Positions 1 to 9,535 are shown, counted from the first letter of the stretch. The stretch: 64,000 bases of DNA from Paracoccus aminophilus JCM 7686 (GCF_000444995.1 NC_022049.1:372001-436000); one strand, 5' to 3'. Numbers and translations: made by a program. Notes: generated by a model from the letters alone, not told the origin.

Positions 1-349
1 GCTAAATTCCTGATTTATTGGAGCGGCGGCTGACGCATATACTAGAACTCGCGCAGAAACTTGCTTAGCATTTGTGGCAAATTTTAGCATTGCACTCCGT
101 GCGTATGTCGCTCCAGTGAAACAAATCTCACCGTCTGAACGCCTGCTTTCCGCCTGCCGTACGATTTCGACCGAGGAACGTGCTCTCCCAATGCACTAGC
201 AGCGAGCGTCCCCAATGTCCCGCATAGAGGCAAGACCGCCGCTTCAAGCCCATGAGCGACATTCGGCCCCGCCGCAGCGAGGTGGTACGCTTCAAACGTG
301 CAGCGGAACAGCCGGCCCCAAAGCGGACGATCATTCGGCCAAAGCAGAT
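1..349. other. No gene recognised at the left edge
   Basis: Short open frames exist on both strands but none has a convincing ribosome binding site or a recognisable product. I see nothing further to annotate here. Confidence 0.4.
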
Positions 350-1249
350 TTAGTCATTCAGCCCCTGGTCAGGCCGAATGAACATCCGCTTCCCGGCGAA
401 ATCCATAAACACTTCATGTTGATTGAGAAAATCTCCCCCGAGAAGTCCAGCGGCCTCAAAGTTGGAATCGTCTTCGATGATGAACGCGTGAAAAGAAGCA
501 GATTGCCCGCCAAACGCCGTCTTCACCGGAATGAGACGACAACCTTCCTGCTCGAGGCTTGCATATATACTTTTGCATGGCACGGCCTCTGCGGTGCTCG
601 CAATGCGGTCAGCAACCGCGAAGGAAATGGTCGCTCCGGTATCAAGCACCATGTCCGAGGCTTGGCCCGCGATCTCGGCCTTCAGAAGAAGCCCCTCGCC
701 CGAGTGGCGGAAGGGCACCTCGATCCAACCGGTCTCTTTGTTTGGAAGAAAATCGGACGATGGATCAAAAACCGTCAGCTCTTTGGAAGGATAATCGATC
801 AGGACGCGTTGCCCCTCGAAAAAGCCAAGACCGAGCACCGGCGTTTCCGGAAGCTGGCCATCCTCTTGCACGGTGATCCCCCATGGGGCCAGCTCGACGC
901 CACGGATCTCGCGGAAGGTGAGACCCTGCACAGCGAGCTCATCAATCACAAATCGGGCGTTTTCCTGAACCTTGCCAGCCATATCGCTCGATCGTTGCAT
1001 TTCACCCGTGAAGCGAACGCTTTCAAGCCGATCCAGAACCTCGCGGCGTAGGTGCAACCCCTCTCCTGACCCGGTATCCAAGGTCAATGCAGAGGGTTCA
1101 CCCTCGATCTCGAGGCTCACGCTGGGGATCGTATATTCGTCAAAGGTGATCGGCAACACCAGATCGGCCGCTGCCGAAGGAATGACCGTAGAAGCCACCC
1201 CGAGCAGGGTGATCGGAACGGCAGTTGAGAGCTTCAAGATTACAATCAC
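350..1249 (-). CDS. Secreted retropepsin-like aspartic protease family protein
   Basis: The 299-residue product starts with a hydrophobic signal-peptide-like segment (residues 1-28, ending in an Ala-rich cleavage region). It carries two aspartic-protease triads, LDTGSG (Asp58) and LDTGAT (Asp203), each followed by a hydrophobic stretch. The duplicated D-T-G in one chain suggests two retropepsin-like lobes, as in the periplasmic or secreted 'aspartyl protease family' proteins of bacteria. The substrate is unknown. The gene stands alone, with the next gene upstream at 1392 in the same direction. Assignment to the fold rests on the two motifs and their spacing; activity is inferred. Confidence 0.75.
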   Translation of the reverse strand: MIVILKLSTAVPITLLGVASTVIPSAAADLVLPITFDEYTIPSVSLEIEGEPSALTLDTGSGEGLHLRREVLDRLESVRFTGEMQRSSDMAGKVQENARFVIDELAVQGLTFREIRGVELAPWGITVQEDGQLPETPVLGLGFFEGQRVLIDYPSKELTVFDPSSDFLPNKETGWIEVPFRHSGEGLLLKAEIAGQASDMVLDTGATISFAVADRIASTAEAVPCKSIYASLEQEGCRLIPVKTAFGGQSASFHAFIIEDDSNFEAAGLLGGDFLNQHEVFMDFAGKRMFIRPDQGLND

Positions 1250-1391
1250 GAGTGGATGAGAGGGTATTTCATGGGTTCTGATACCCCAGCGCCGCGCAAA
1301 TCACGAGACCAGCAACGGGTTTGTTTGCACTCCTAATGTCCGCACCGTCGTATCTATCAAGGCTGGCAGGCGCCGGAGCGAACTCAAAGTT

Positions 1392-2147
1392 CTATAGCCG
1401 CTCTGTTCGCATCGCTGGCTCTGGGCCAAATCGACGTTTCGAGCGCTCATTAGACAGCTGCTGGGCGTAGCGTTTGAGATGTTTTTCAATATAACCCGCA
1501 TCGCAACTTGGGCATGCGAGTTTAAGGCCCTTTCCTGTCAGAACTGATTGCGGGGTCCCGCAGTTTTCGCACTTTAAACTCGAACTTCTGGTCGGAGTAA
1601 CACCGCCCTTCCAAGAAAAGTTGAGCTCAGGGTGATGAGCCTCAAAACGCGCGATCTCTTGCCATGAGTAGGCGTTTGAGAAAAATACTGTCTTGAGGTT
1701 ATGAAGGAGATTGAGCGCCTCCAACGAGCCATCGCGGGTCCTTCCCGCGAAAGCATACTCCTCCAAATTCTCGAGCGAGCTTACGGCAGAAAGGATACTG
1801 AGAGTGATGGTCGCAGTGAAGGAAGGCCATAGGGTGAATGACGTGAGGCGCCTGGCAGCTTGAATCCCGTCAAGATCAGTAATCTTACCCGATCCGCAGA
1901 CCCAAAGCTGTTCGACATTTGGAAAACTTTCCACCCATGTAAAGGAACGTAGTTGGGTGCAATTCCGCAAGAACAAACGCTTTATCTGCGGATATGTCTT
2001 AATACTGTCCGGTAGAGCTCTCTGAAGATACCATCCTGAGTAGGTCGGGCCAGGCGCATCTAGACGTCCCTTGCCAGAATGAAACACAGTTGGGTCCGCG
2101 CTTTTGAGAGCATCAAAGGTTTGAAAAATCCGACTAGCAATTTCCAC
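1392..2147 (-). CDS. Hypothetical protein, leucine-rich-repeat-like with C-terminal zinc ribbon
   Basis: This is a 251-residue product. Residues about 50-160 show irregular leucine-rich repeats (for example IKRLFLRNCTQLRSF, VEQLWVCGSGKITDLDGI and LENLEEYAF), the pattern of an LRR solenoid. Near the C terminus two Cys pairs, C193-x2-C196 and C212-x2-C215, form a probable zinc ribbon, followed by a basic tail. There is no signal peptide, so it is likely cytoplasmic. Such a combination would suit protein-protein recognition, but I do not recognise a named family. Codon use is less GC-rich than in the neighbouring ketoacyl synthase gene, which may indicate transfer. Confidence 0.6.
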   Translation of the reverse strand: MEIASRIFQTFDALKSADPTVFHSGKGRLDAPGPTYSGWYLQRALPDSIKTYPQIKRLFLRNCTQLRSFTWVESFPNVEQLWVCGSGKITDLDGIQAARRLTSFTLWPSFTATITLSILSAVSSLENLEEYAFAGRTRDGSLEALNLLHNLKTVFFSNAYSWQEIARFEAHHPELNFSWKGGVTPTRSSSLKCENCGTPQSVLTGKGLKLACPSCDAGYIEKHLKRYAQQLSNERSKRRFGPEPAMRTERL

Positions 2148-2222
2148 TGAATGCCTCCGACGAATCCATTTTGAGCATATTTAAGGCGGCGCTCTGCTCG
2201 GCAAAGTCTACGTCCGCCAGCA

Positions 2223-2259
2223 GCCCCCGCCAGCGTGGTCCAGTGCAGCTGGCGGGGGC
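2223..2259 (-). terminator. Hairpin downstream of the ketoacyl synthase gene
   Basis: A perfect 12-bp inverted repeat (GCCCCCGCCAGC at 2223-2234 and its complement at 2248-2259) with a 13-nt loop lies between the stop of the 2329 gene and the start of the 1392 gene. There is no U tract, so it may be a weak terminator or an mRNA 3'-end stabiliser. Confidence 0.55.
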
Positions 2260-2328
2260 AAGTCGTTAGGATCGGCGCTTAGCGCCCAAAGCTCCCCTCC
2301 ATCCACGGGCAAGCAGAAAGATCAGCTG

Positions 2329-3600
2329 TCAGGAGCCGAGCCGGCTGAAGACCAATGCCGCGTTGACGCCGCCAAAGCCAAAGGCATTGGACAGGACGTG
2401 GCTGACCTCGGCCACGCGCGCTCGCTCTCGGACAAGATCGAAGCCCGCCGCAGCCTCCATCGGGGCGGTGATGTTCAGCCCCGCAGGCAGAATCTGATCG
2501 CGCAGCGCCAGCACCGAGAACACGGCCTCGATGGCTCCGGCCGCGCCCAGCATATGGCCGGTTGCCGATTTCGTCGAACTAACCGGAACGCCGCCGCCAT
2601 GCGCGCCAAACACCTTGGTCAGCGCCGCAAGCTCCGCCGCATCCCCGACCGGCGTCGAGGTGGCATGGGCATTGATGTAGCTGATCCGCTCCGGCTCGAG
2701 CCCGGCCATAGCAAGCGCCATCTCCATCGCCCGGGCCGCCTCGCGCCCATCCTCCCAACCCGCCGTGATGTGATGCGCGTCCGTGGTCGTGCCATAGCCC
2801 GATAGTACCGCAAGCGGGGTCGCGCCGCGTGCCTGGGCATGGCTCAGCCGCTCGATCACGAGCATCGCCGCGCCTTCGGAAAGCACGAAGCCATCATGCG
2901 CCGTATCGAAGGGGCGCGAGGCCAGAGCCGGATCGCCATTGAAGCCGAAGGACAAGGCCCGCGCCGCCGTGAACCCGCCGATGGCAACCGGATCGACACA
3001 GGCCTCTGCGCCGCCACAAAGCGCAATATCAGCCTCGCCGTTGCGGATCAGGCGCATTGCGTCTCCGATCGCCTGGGCCGAGGCCGCGCATGCCGTGACC
3101 GGCGCGCCCGAGGGCCCGTGGAACCCATAGCGGATCGAGACCTGTCCCGCCGCGAGGTTCGGCAAGAAGGACGGCACGACGAAGGGCGACAGCCTGCGCA
3201 CGCCTGCGGTGCGGATGGTCTCGGTTGCGGCGGTGATGGCGGGAACGCCTCCGACCCCTGTCCCGATGAGCGTCGCGGTGCGCGATCTGGCGGCCTGATC
3301 CTGCGGAAACCATCCCGCCTGACGCAGCGCCTCGTCGGCTGCAGCCATGGCGTAATGAATGAAGAGATCGGTCTTGCGCAGGTCCTGCTGCGACATGGCC
3401 GCTTGGGGATCAAAGCCATCCTCGGCCTCGGCTTTTGAAGGCACCAGCCCGGCGATCTGGCATTTCCAGCCCTCGGTATCGAAGCGGCTGTTCCGCTTGA
3501 TCCCGCTTTCGCCCGCTAGCAGCCGACGCCAACTGGCCTCAGCGCCCGAGGCGAGCGGCGTGACGGCGCCAAGGCCAGTGATGACGATCGGATCCTGCAT
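2329..3600 (-). CDS. Beta-ketoacyl-ACP synthase (FabF/KAS II-like)
   Basis: This is a 423-residue condensing enzyme of the thiolase superfamily. With the start at MQDPIVITGLG (position 3600) the catalytic triad is Cys171 in VTACAAS, His312 in NAHATSTPVGD and His349 in KSATGHMLGAAG. The C-terminal glycine-rich NAFGFGGVN loop is present. An in-frame ATG 39 nt upstream would add residues that do not fit the family, so I use the inner start. It catalyses decarboxylative condensation of malonyl-ACP with an acyl-ACP. It stands apart from any fatty-acid cluster and lies 73 bp downstream of a MarR gene, so it is probably an accessory, regulated KAS rather than the housekeeping FabF. Confidence 0.9.
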   Translation of the reverse strand: MQDPIVITGLGAVTPLASGAEASWRRLLAGESGIKRNSRFDTEGWKCQIAGLVPSKAEAEDGFDPQAAMSQQDLRKTDLFIHYAMAAADEALRQAGWFPQDQAARSRTATLIGTGVGGVPAITAATETIRTAGVRRLSPFVVPSFLPNLAAGQVSIRYGFHGPSGAPVTACAASAQAIGDAMRLIRNGEADIALCGGAEACVDPVAIGGFTAARALSFGFNGDPALASRPFDTAHDGFVLSEGAAMLVIERLSHAQARGATPLAVLSGYGTTTDAHHITAGWEDGREAARAMEMALAMAGLEPERISYINAHATSTPVGDAAELAALTKVFGAHGGGVPVSSTKSATGHMLGAAGAIEAVFSVLALRDQILPAGLNITAPMEAAAGFDLVRERARVAEVSHVLSNAFGFGGVNAALVFSRLGS

Positions 3601-3613
3601 GATGGTGCTCCAG

Positions 3614-3640
3614 TGTGCATTTGCACTGTGCATATACACA
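3614..3640. promoter_or_regulatory. Tandem overlapping palindromes, candidate MarR operator
   Basis: Two overlapping copies of the pattern TGTGcATnTnCAC lie just before the ketoacyl synthase start: TGTGCATTTGCACT at 3614-3627 and TGTGCATATACACA at 3627-3640. The second is a near-perfect palindrome. The site sits in the 73-bp gap between the marR-like gene and the synthase gene. That is where a MarR dimer could control the synthase; this is inferred from position and symmetry only. Confidence 0.5.
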
Positions 3641-3673
3641 ATAGCGGATCAGCTCAACCGTCCTGTGCCGGCC

Positions 3674-4096
3674 TCACTCCTGGGACAGGGCTTTGGCGAC
3701 CCGCAGATAAGTGGCAGCCTCGGTTTCCGTCACGCGCGCGGTCAATTCACTTTGCGCCGCGAGCCATTCTCCCTGCAGCGTATCAAGCAGCCGGTCGCCA
3801 GCCTCGGTCAGCGCGCCGAGCCGGGCATTCCCGGTCCCTGACACGCGGCGCACCAAACCCTTCTTCTCGAGCAGATCAAGGCTGCGTGTCAGGCTGGTGC
3901 GGTCCAGAGCCACTTTCTGTGCGAAGGCCGCAACCGGTTCGGACGGATGAGAGCGGATCGCAGCAAGCAAGGCGAATTGCTGAACAGTCACCCCATGTAC
4001 CCTCAGCCGCTGATCATACCGCCTGAGCAGCACCCGGGCGGCTGATACGGTGTTGAGCACGAGGCATTGCGAGAGTTTGTCGGCACTGTTGTCCAT
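3674..4096 (-). CDS. MarR-family transcriptional regulator
   Basis: This is a 140-residue winged-helix protein. The helix-turn-helix covers about residues 50-75 (AAFAQKVALDRTSLTRSLDLLEKKG as seen across the segment) and is followed by the MarR wing (LVRRV...LTEAGDRLL). Length and architecture match the family. It is transcribed in the same direction as, and just upstream of, the ketoacyl synthase gene, and palindromic repeats in the gap are candidate operators. The ligand is unknown; a fatty-acid, phenolic or lipid-stress signal would be consistent with the neighbour but is only inference. Confidence 0.85.
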   Translation of the reverse strand: MDNSADKLSQCLVLNTVSAARVLLRRYDQRLRVHGVTVQQFALLAAIRSHPSEPVAAFAQKVALDRTSLTRSLDLLEKKGLVRRVSGTGNARLGALTEAGDRLLDTLQGEWLAAQSELTARVTETEAATYLRVAKALSQE

Positions 4097-4393
4097 AGAG
4101 CGGGACCATGCGGATCGATCGCATGCGCGTCAAGAACCGAACACCGCTCAGCGGGCAGACGAACGACACATCGCCCGATTGTGTCAATCCGTAGGGACAT
4201 GGGCGAAGACGAACCACGGCAATCTCCGCAGCGGCTCTGCCAGTTTCGCATGGAAAGATCTGCATATCGTCCGGAACCTCTGATCCTGGCATTCCGAGAC
4301 ATTCCATCTGACACGGGGTCGTCGGACCTCGATCCTCGACTGAGGATCGGTCAACTTATGAGCTAGTGTCGAATAAGGTCTTCTAGCCGAAAT
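4097..4393. other. Intergenic stretch without a recognised gene
   Basis: Short overlapping frames on both strands have no family resemblance or clear Shine-Dalgarno. The segment probably contains the marR promoter; I see no further structure. Confidence 0.4.
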
Positions 4394-4420
4394 AAGAGAG
4401 CCGGGAAACCCGGCTCTCTT
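4394..4420 (-). terminator. Strong hairpin terminator after the membrane protein gene
   Basis: The inverted repeat AAGAGAGCCGGG / CCCGGCTCTCTT (12-bp stem, 3-nt loop) lies directly after the stop of the minus-strand gene at 4427. It is short-looped and GC-rich, followed on the minus strand by a short A/T-rich run. Confidence 0.75.
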
Positions 4421-4426
4421 TTCTCC

Positions 4427-5524
4427 TCAGCGACGGCGATGGGACAGGCCGCCCCAGATCCTGCCGTCGTCGCGATGCTCGCCGCCGCGGACTGCGCCGA
4501 TATAGGCGGCGGCTGCGGCGATGATCGTTGAGGCGGCCAGCAGGAAGGCGCTGAGAATGCCCGCGATCCGCGCATGTTCTGCGGCTTGAGCGGCCTTTTC
4601 CTTGGCGTCGTCGGCGGCTTTGGCGGCATCCGCCTTCAGCTGCTCGATCTGGGCCTTGGCCTCATCGACCTTCTTCTGGGCTGCATCGCGAATGGCGATG
4701 GCGCGCGCCTGAGCCTCATCGACCCGCTTGTCGACTTCGCTGGTCGAGAGGCCGGTTTGTGCGGCCACGACCTGTTTCAGATAGGCTTTGTCTTCGTCGG
4801 AAATCTCCCCGGTTCGCACCAGATTGATCAGGATCTGCGAGATTTCCTCTTTGGCATTGCCCGGCTCGCCCGTCGTCGGTCCTGGGACGGTATTTGCGGG
4901 ACGAAGAAGGCTGTCCGAGACATAATCAAGCGGGTTGGACGACAAACCGCTCGGCAAGGCATCTTGCAGCGTCGGAGCAACCGCTTGCCCCGCACCCTGC
5001 GCCACGCCGCCAATCGCGCCGCCCACGCCCGAGACCACGCCGCCCGCAAGTTGACCCGCGCCCTGCAAGGCGCCACCAACCGCGCTGCCCGTCGCCTCGA
5101 CGGCGGTTCCGGCGACCGCGCCCACGGTTTTGACCGCGCCGGTCACCGCGCCCGAAACCATCAGGGCGCTCAGGATTGCGCCAAGGCCCCAGACGACTAG
5201 ACCGTGCAGGCCATCGCGCACCCGAACCTCATCGGAATTCGCGACTTCGACCCGGCGACGCAGCCGCCCGGCGATATAGCCGCCGAGCAGATAGACCACG
5301 ACCAACGAGATGACGGCAAAGAGCGCCGTCAGGATCAGAACGAAGGTGCTGATCCCGCCGTTGTCATCGAAGGAGAAAGACCCCAGCCCCAGCGCAGCCG
5401 CAAAGGCACCAAAGACCAACGATGCGCCGACGGCGACTACCGTCCCGGCGATGATCGCTCCGAAGTCGACATAGCCCCGATCGCTACTCGGGAGCGTCGG
5501 CCCGCCCGTGTTGATCTCTGCCAT
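4427..5524 (-). CDS. Hypothetical multi-pass membrane protein with coiled-coil segment
   Basis: The start at MAEINTGG (5524) is preferred because its ATG overlaps the stop of the tiny upstream gene (TGATG). The 365-residue product has about four hydrophobic segments: two in the N-terminal third (GAIIAGTVVAVGASLVFGAF and the following FVLILTALFAVISLVVVYLLGG), a third near WGLGAILSALMVSGAVTG, and one near the C terminus. Between them lie a Gly/Ala-rich low-complexity stretch and a charged Ala/Lys/Asp coiled coil (about residues 270-320) resembling LEA-like or apolipoprotein-like repeats. Similar proteins in alphaproteobacteria are often labelled 'PhnA-like', but I see no PhnA zinc ribbon. The function is unknown, possibly envelope stress. 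Confidence 0.7.
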   Translation of the reverse strand: MAEINTGGPTLPSSDRGYVDFGAIIAGTVVAVGASLVFGAFAAALGLGSFSFDDNGGISTFVLILTALFAVISLVVVYLLGGYIAGRLRRRVEVANSDEVRVRDGLHGLVVWGLGAILSALMVSGAVTGAVKTVGAVAGTAVEATGSAVGGALQGAGQLAGGVVSGVGGAIGGVAQGAGQAVAPTLQDALPSGLSSNPLDYVSDSLLRPANTVPGPTTGEPGNAKEEISQILINLVRTGEISDEDKAYLKQVVAAQTGLSTSEVDKRVDEAQARAIAIRDAAQKKVDEAKAQIEQLKADAAKAADDAKEKAAQAAEHARIAGILSAFLLAASTIIAAAAAYIGAVRGGEHRDDGRIWGGLSHRRR

Positions 5525-5598
5525 CAGCGTAGCCCCAGCATGCTGAGAATGAACAGGACGACCACGACCAGGCCGACCAGATAAATGATGCCATTCAT
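5524..5598 (-). CDS. 24-residue single-pass membrane peptide coupled to the next gene
   Basis: The frame encodes MNGIIYLVGLVVVVLFILSMLGLR, one hydrophobic helix with a C-terminal Arg. It is preceded by a Shine-Dalgarno (GAGGA, 6 nt before the ATG), and its TGA overlaps the ATG of the following membrane-protein gene. The good RBS, tight coupling and clear helix support a real micro-protein; it could be a partner subunit or a leader needed for translation of the next gene. No enzymatic role is implied. Confidence 0.6.
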   Translation of the reverse strand: MNGIIYLVGLVVVVLFILSMLGLR

Positions 5599-5851
5599 GA
5601 ACTGTCCTCGCTGCTATGATGCCCATGTGACCGATCTCTGGTTTCAACGCAGAAGATCCATGTCACTCAGACTTAACGGTCTTTTGCCGAGGATAGTTCC
5701 CCCCGGCGGAAAGCCTCTGGCCTTGCGAGGCGAGTTGCGCCTTCATTTCAGCGCGGCATGGCCCTCACATCATGGGCGATTGGCGCGCCATCGGAGGCGC
5801 GCCAAGAGGGCGATCCAGTGCCCGAGATTGCCCGCGATTCTCGCCCTCGCG

Positions 5852-7912
5852 TCAGGCCAGATCGCGCAGCTTCGCCTCGCGATCCCAGTAGCGCTGCTTG
5901 GCGGCATCGGGCAGATGCGGAAGATCGGTGACGCCCGCGTCCTTTTCGACACCCGCGCGGTCCAGCAAGGGCTTTGCTCCGGGACTGGTGCCGATCGCCT
6001 TGAGATGGGCATAGGCATCCGCGACAAAGCCGACCGCAGCGCTGTCATGGGCGAGCTTTTTCCCAGCCTCTTCGGAAAGCACCAGCGCCACCGCATCAAA
6101 GAGCACCGAAGGCGAGCCTGCGAGTTGCGCATCGGCCGTGAGCGTGCCGCCCTTCACCGCGATCGCACCGATCTTGGGCGCGAGCAGTGTTACCCGCCCT
6201 TTGGCCGCCGTGATCGATTGCTTGAGATGCTCGATCTCGGCCAAAGCCGAACCTTCGGCAAACAGGATCGCGACATGGCGCCCCTCCAGCGTGACATGCC
6301 AGTTTTTCTGGATCGAGAGCGCGTTCGATTGTCCGAGATCGACCGGCGCCTTGAAGGGCGTCACCGCCTCGGGCAGGTCAATCCCAAGGCCAGCTGCCAC
6401 CCGTTTGGCCAGATCTTCATGCACCACCCGCAGATGCGACAGCACGCGCTGGCGGATATGGGCAAGCGAGACCTTCGACAGCTCAAAGGTGATCGCCGAG
6501 GCGATATGGGCCTTTTCGCTCGCGGTCATCGAATTCCAGTAAAGCCGGGGTTGGCTGTAGAAATCACCGAAGCTCTCGGCGCGCTTGCGAAGTTTCTCGC
6601 CGTCGACCTCTTCGGGAAGCGTTGCGAAACCCGTGCTGATCGGACGCGGGCCGGGGTTTTCTCCGGCTTCATCGAGGCTGTTTGGCTCGTAATTCGCGCG
6701 GCCCTTGAAGCCATGGGTCTGCATCATCCCGTCGCGCTGCATATTCGCGAAGGGGCATTTGGGCGCATTGACGGGGATCTGATGGAAATTCGTCGTCCCG
6801 AGCCGGGATTTCTGCGTGTCGAGATAAGAGAACAGCCGCCCCTGCAACAAAGGATCATCCGTGAAATCGATGCCGGGCACGATATTCGACGGCAGGAAGG
6901 CGGATTGTTCGGTCTCGGCGAAGAAATTATCCGGATTGCGGTCCAGAACCATGCGACCGATCACGCGCAGGGGCACGATTTCTTCCGGGATGAGCTTGGT
7001 CGCATCCAGAATGTCATAGGGCAGCGTATCGGCAAGCATCTGGTCAAAGACCTGCACCGCGAATTCCCATTCGGGATGGTCGCCGCGCTCGATCGCCTCC
7101 CACAGATCGCGGCGATGATAATCGTTATCCGCCCCCTGCAGCTTGGCGGATTCGTCCCAAACCAGCGATTGCGTGCCAAGTTTGGGCCGCCAGTGAAACT
7201 TGACGAAGCTCTCGCCGCCCTTGGCATTCACCAGTTTGAACGTATGGACGCCAAAGCCCTCCATCATCCGGAGGCTGCGTGGAATCCCGCGATCCGACAT
7301 GGCCCAGATCAGCGTATGCAAGGTTTCTGGCATCAGCGAGACGAAATCCCAGAAGGTGTCATGGGCAGATGCGGCCTGAGGAAAGGCGCGGTCGGCCTCC
7401 ATCTTCACCGAATGGATCAGGTCGGGAAACTTGATTGCATCTTGGATGAAAAACACCGGGATATCATTGCCGACCAGATCCCAATTGCCCTCATCAGTGT
7501 AAAACTTGACTGCGAAGCCCCGGACATCGCGCGGCGTATCGACCGAGCCCGCGCCACCGGCCACTGTAGAAAACCGCGCGAAGACCGGCGTCTTTTTACC
7601 CTTCTTCGCGAAAAGGCTGGCGCGACTGAGCTCTGGGATCGGATCGGTGCATTCGAAATAGCCATGCGCCGCCGAGCCGCGCGCATGTACGATCCGCTCG
7701 GGGATGCGCTCATGGTCGAAGTGAAAGATCTTTTCGCGCAGGACAAAATCTTCCAACAGCGTCGGGCCACGCTTGCCCGCCTTGAGACTGTTTTCATTGT
7801 CGCTGATCGGTACGCCGAAATTGGTGGTCATCACATCTGTGCCGCGCTTGGCGATCTGCTGGCGTTCGCCGCCCGCGCCAAACTCGGTCGAATATCCTGA
7901 TTTATCAGCCAT
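5852..7912 (-). CDS. katE: Large-subunit monofunctional haem catalase (clade 2, HPII type)
   Basis: The product is 686 residues, the long form with the extra C-terminal flavodoxin/GATase-like domain (about residues 530-686). Active-site residues are visible: His76 in [10 protein letters not shown], Asn149 in VGNDIPVFF and the haem-ligand Tyr in [14 protein letters not shown] (about residue 363). The His-to-Asn spacing of 73 residues equals that of E. coli HPII (128 to 201). It decomposes hydrogen peroxide to water and oxygen in the cytoplasm. It is monocistronic as far as can be seen, with about 170 bp of upstream sequence before udgX. No OxyR or sigma-factor site was identified by eye. Confidence 0.95.
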   Translation of the reverse strand: MADKSGYSTEFGAGGERQQIAKRGTDVMTTNFGVPISDNENSLKAGKRGPTLLEDFVLREKIFHFDHERIPERIVHARGSAAHGYFECTDPIPELSRASLFAKKGKKTPVFARFSTVAGGAGSVDTPRDVRGFAVKFYTDEGNWDLVGNDIPVFFIQDAIKFPDLIHSVKMEADRAFPQAASAHDTFWDFVSLMPETLHTLIWAMSDRGIPRSLRMMEGFGVHTFKLVNAKGGESFVKFHWRPKLGTQSLVWDESAKLQGADNDYHRRDLWEAIERGDHPEWEFAVQVFDQMLADTLPYDILDATKLIPEEIVPLRVIGRMVLDRNPDNFFAETEQSAFLPSNIVPGIDFTDDPLLQGRLFSYLDTQKSRLGTTNFHQIPVNAPKCPFANMQRDGMMQTHGFKGRANYEPNSLDEAGENPGPRPISTGFATLPEEVDGEKLRKRAESFGDFYSQPRLYWNSMTASEKAHIASAITFELSKVSLAHIRQRVLSHLRVVHEDLAKRVAAGLGIDLPEAVTPFKAPVDLGQSNALSIQKNWHVTLEGRHVAILFAEGSALAEIEHLKQSITAAKGRVTLLAPKIGAIAVKGGTLTADAQLAGSPSVLFDAVALVLSEEAGKKLAHDSAAVGFVADAYAHLKAIGTSPGAKPLLDRAGVEKDAGVTDLPHLPDAAKQRYWDREAKLRDLA

Positions 7913-8083
7913 CTTCTTGCCTCCCGTCAGGTGGGTTTCGGCAACAATGGACCTAAGGGGCCAAAGCTCCCGTGCCCAAGTAACAGGACCGCGGGGCTAT
8001 GGGTTCCGAAGCTTCTCTGGCCGCGCGCCCTCTCGATCTGCGTCCGCTGTGCAAATCACGTTCCCCGGATCGGGGGGAGAAGC

Positions 8084-9535
8084 TTATGAGATTTGCGTGG
8101 AATGACGCGCTTCCCGATCGGCCAGCATCTGCTGCGCGAGGGCCAGATCCTGGGCAAATTCGGCCCGCGCCCGCTGCGCCTCGGCGGGCGGCAAGCGCAG
8201 GATGAAGCTTGGATGCCATGTGATCAACACCGGACCGCCGTCCTCTGCCGTCTCGATCTTCCCGCGTCGCCCGGCAAGCGGGGCGTGATTGCCGGTCAGT
8301 CCGAAAGCCGCGCTTGCCCCCAGCGCAAGGCTCAGGCGCGGGGCCACAAAGCGGCGTTCGAGATCCAGCCACCAACGACAATGCTGGATCTCGCTGCCAT
8401 TCGGGCTTTGATGCATCCGGCGTTTGCCGCGGGGCGTGAATTTGAAATGCTTGACCGCATTAGTCATCCACAGCCGCGCCGGATCCAGCCCGACCTCGGC
8501 CATGACTTGGCGCAAAAGCTGACCGGCGGGGCCGACAAAGGGGCGACCTTCCAGATCCTCGCGGTCGCCGGGAGCCTCGCCCAAAACCATCAGCGCGGCA
8601 TCTGGATCGCCCTCACCCCAGACCGTTTGGGTTGCGTGCTGACACAGGGTGCAGCGCGAGCAGCTTTGCGCCTGCGCGCGTGCCTCGGCCATCGAGGCGG
8701 GCAAGTCCTGCGCCTCAAGGCTGCGCAGCCGGGCGGTGACTTTGGCGGCGAAGGCCGGAGGCGTGCTTGCGCCTGCCTCGGCCATGGCCTGCAACCGGCG
8801 CGGCGCATCGGCCAACATCTCAGGGATCAGCGCGGTTTCAGGCAGGTTCTTCCAATACTTCAGCGGCATCTCTGACCGCATCGCCGCAATTTTCACCCGC
8901 GCCGGGTTGAAAATATTGGCGAAATAGACCTGCCAAAGCGCGTGGCTCGCGTCTGGGGGAAGATCGGGAGCGGGGCTCGGCCCTTCAAAACGCAGCACAC
9001 CGTCGAAACGTGCTACGCCCTCGGGCGTGGCAATCAGCCAATCCATATCGGTAAAACGCGCCGAAAAAAACGGGGTCGCGGCCTGCAGGATCGGGTGAGC
9101 TGGTTCGAACCATGCCGCAAAAGCGCGGCGCGGCCCCTCAGAGGCCAGCTCGTGAAAACGCAAAAAGGCATGCATCTTGTGGATGTCGCGCCGCACCGCC
9201 TTGGCCAAAGCCTGCAGGCGGATCATCAGGGGATCACCGGGATTGGCCCAAAGCCCGCGCTCGCTTTGGCCACGCATCAGGGCAAGGTAAAGCAAGCCCC
9301 AGGCCTCGGGGTCGGAATGAGAGCTGACCGTGCGGGCCAGCGTCAGAAAGGCGGGCGTGGCCTGCACAGCACGCGCCCCCGGTTCCGGCCAAGGCGCAGC
9401 ACCGAACAGATCGGGCGGAGTTGCCTCTGTCGCCCAAAGGATCTGCTCTGGCGCGATCTCGGCACTGGCCAGATGCCGCGCCGCCGCTCGCCAAGCCTCG
9501 AACCGATCGAAACGGGGCAGATCGACGCGGATCAT
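8084..9535 (-). CDS. UdgX-type uracil-DNA-binding protein fused to N-terminal TIGR03915-like domain
   Basis: This is a 483-residue fusion. Residues 1 to about 260 match the SAM-associated domain that accompanies UdgX. Residues about 285-470 are a family-4-like uracil-DNA glycosylase fold with GEAPG (319-323), iron-sulphur ligand cysteines (C292, C295 and/or C298, with C386) and WHPSF near the end. The insert KRRMH (371-375) corresponds to the KRRIH loop of UdgX, whose His forms a covalent bond with the uracil-derived abasic site; His375 is kept. It therefore probably binds uracil-containing DNA irreversibly in a repair role. It overlaps the start of no other gene, but its own start overlaps the stop of the upstream radical SAM gene (ATGA). 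Confidence 0.9.
   Translation of the reverse strand: MIRVDLPRFDRFEAWRAAARHLASAEIAPEQILWATEATPPDLFGAAPWPEPGARAVQATPAFLTLARTVSSHSDPEAWGLLYLALMRGQSERGLWANPGDPLMIRLQALAKAVRRDIHKMHAFLRFHELASEGPRRAFAAWFEPAHPILQAATPFFSARFTDMDWLIATPEGVARFDGVLRFEGPSPAPDLPPDASHALWQVYFANIFNPARVKIAAMRSEMPLKYWKNLPETALIPEMLADAPRRLQAMAEAGASTPPAFAAKVTARLRSLEAQDLPASMAEARAQAQSCSRCTLCQHATQTVWGEGDPDAALMVLGEAPGDREDLEGRPFVGPAGQLLRQVMAEVGLDPARLWMTNAVKHFKFTPRGKRRMHQSPNGSEIQHCRWWLDLERRFVAPRLSLALGASAAFGLTGNHAPLAGRRGKIETAEDGGPVLITWHPSFILRLPPAEAQRARAEFAQDLALAQQMLADREARHSTQIS

Noticed and set aside
128..334. 68-residue minus-strand frame near the left edge
   Set aside because: No ribosome binding site, Arg-rich composition and no resemblance to known proteins.
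5585..7900. 771-residue plus-strand open frame
   Set aside because: Antisense shadow of the catalase gene, with no recognisable domain.
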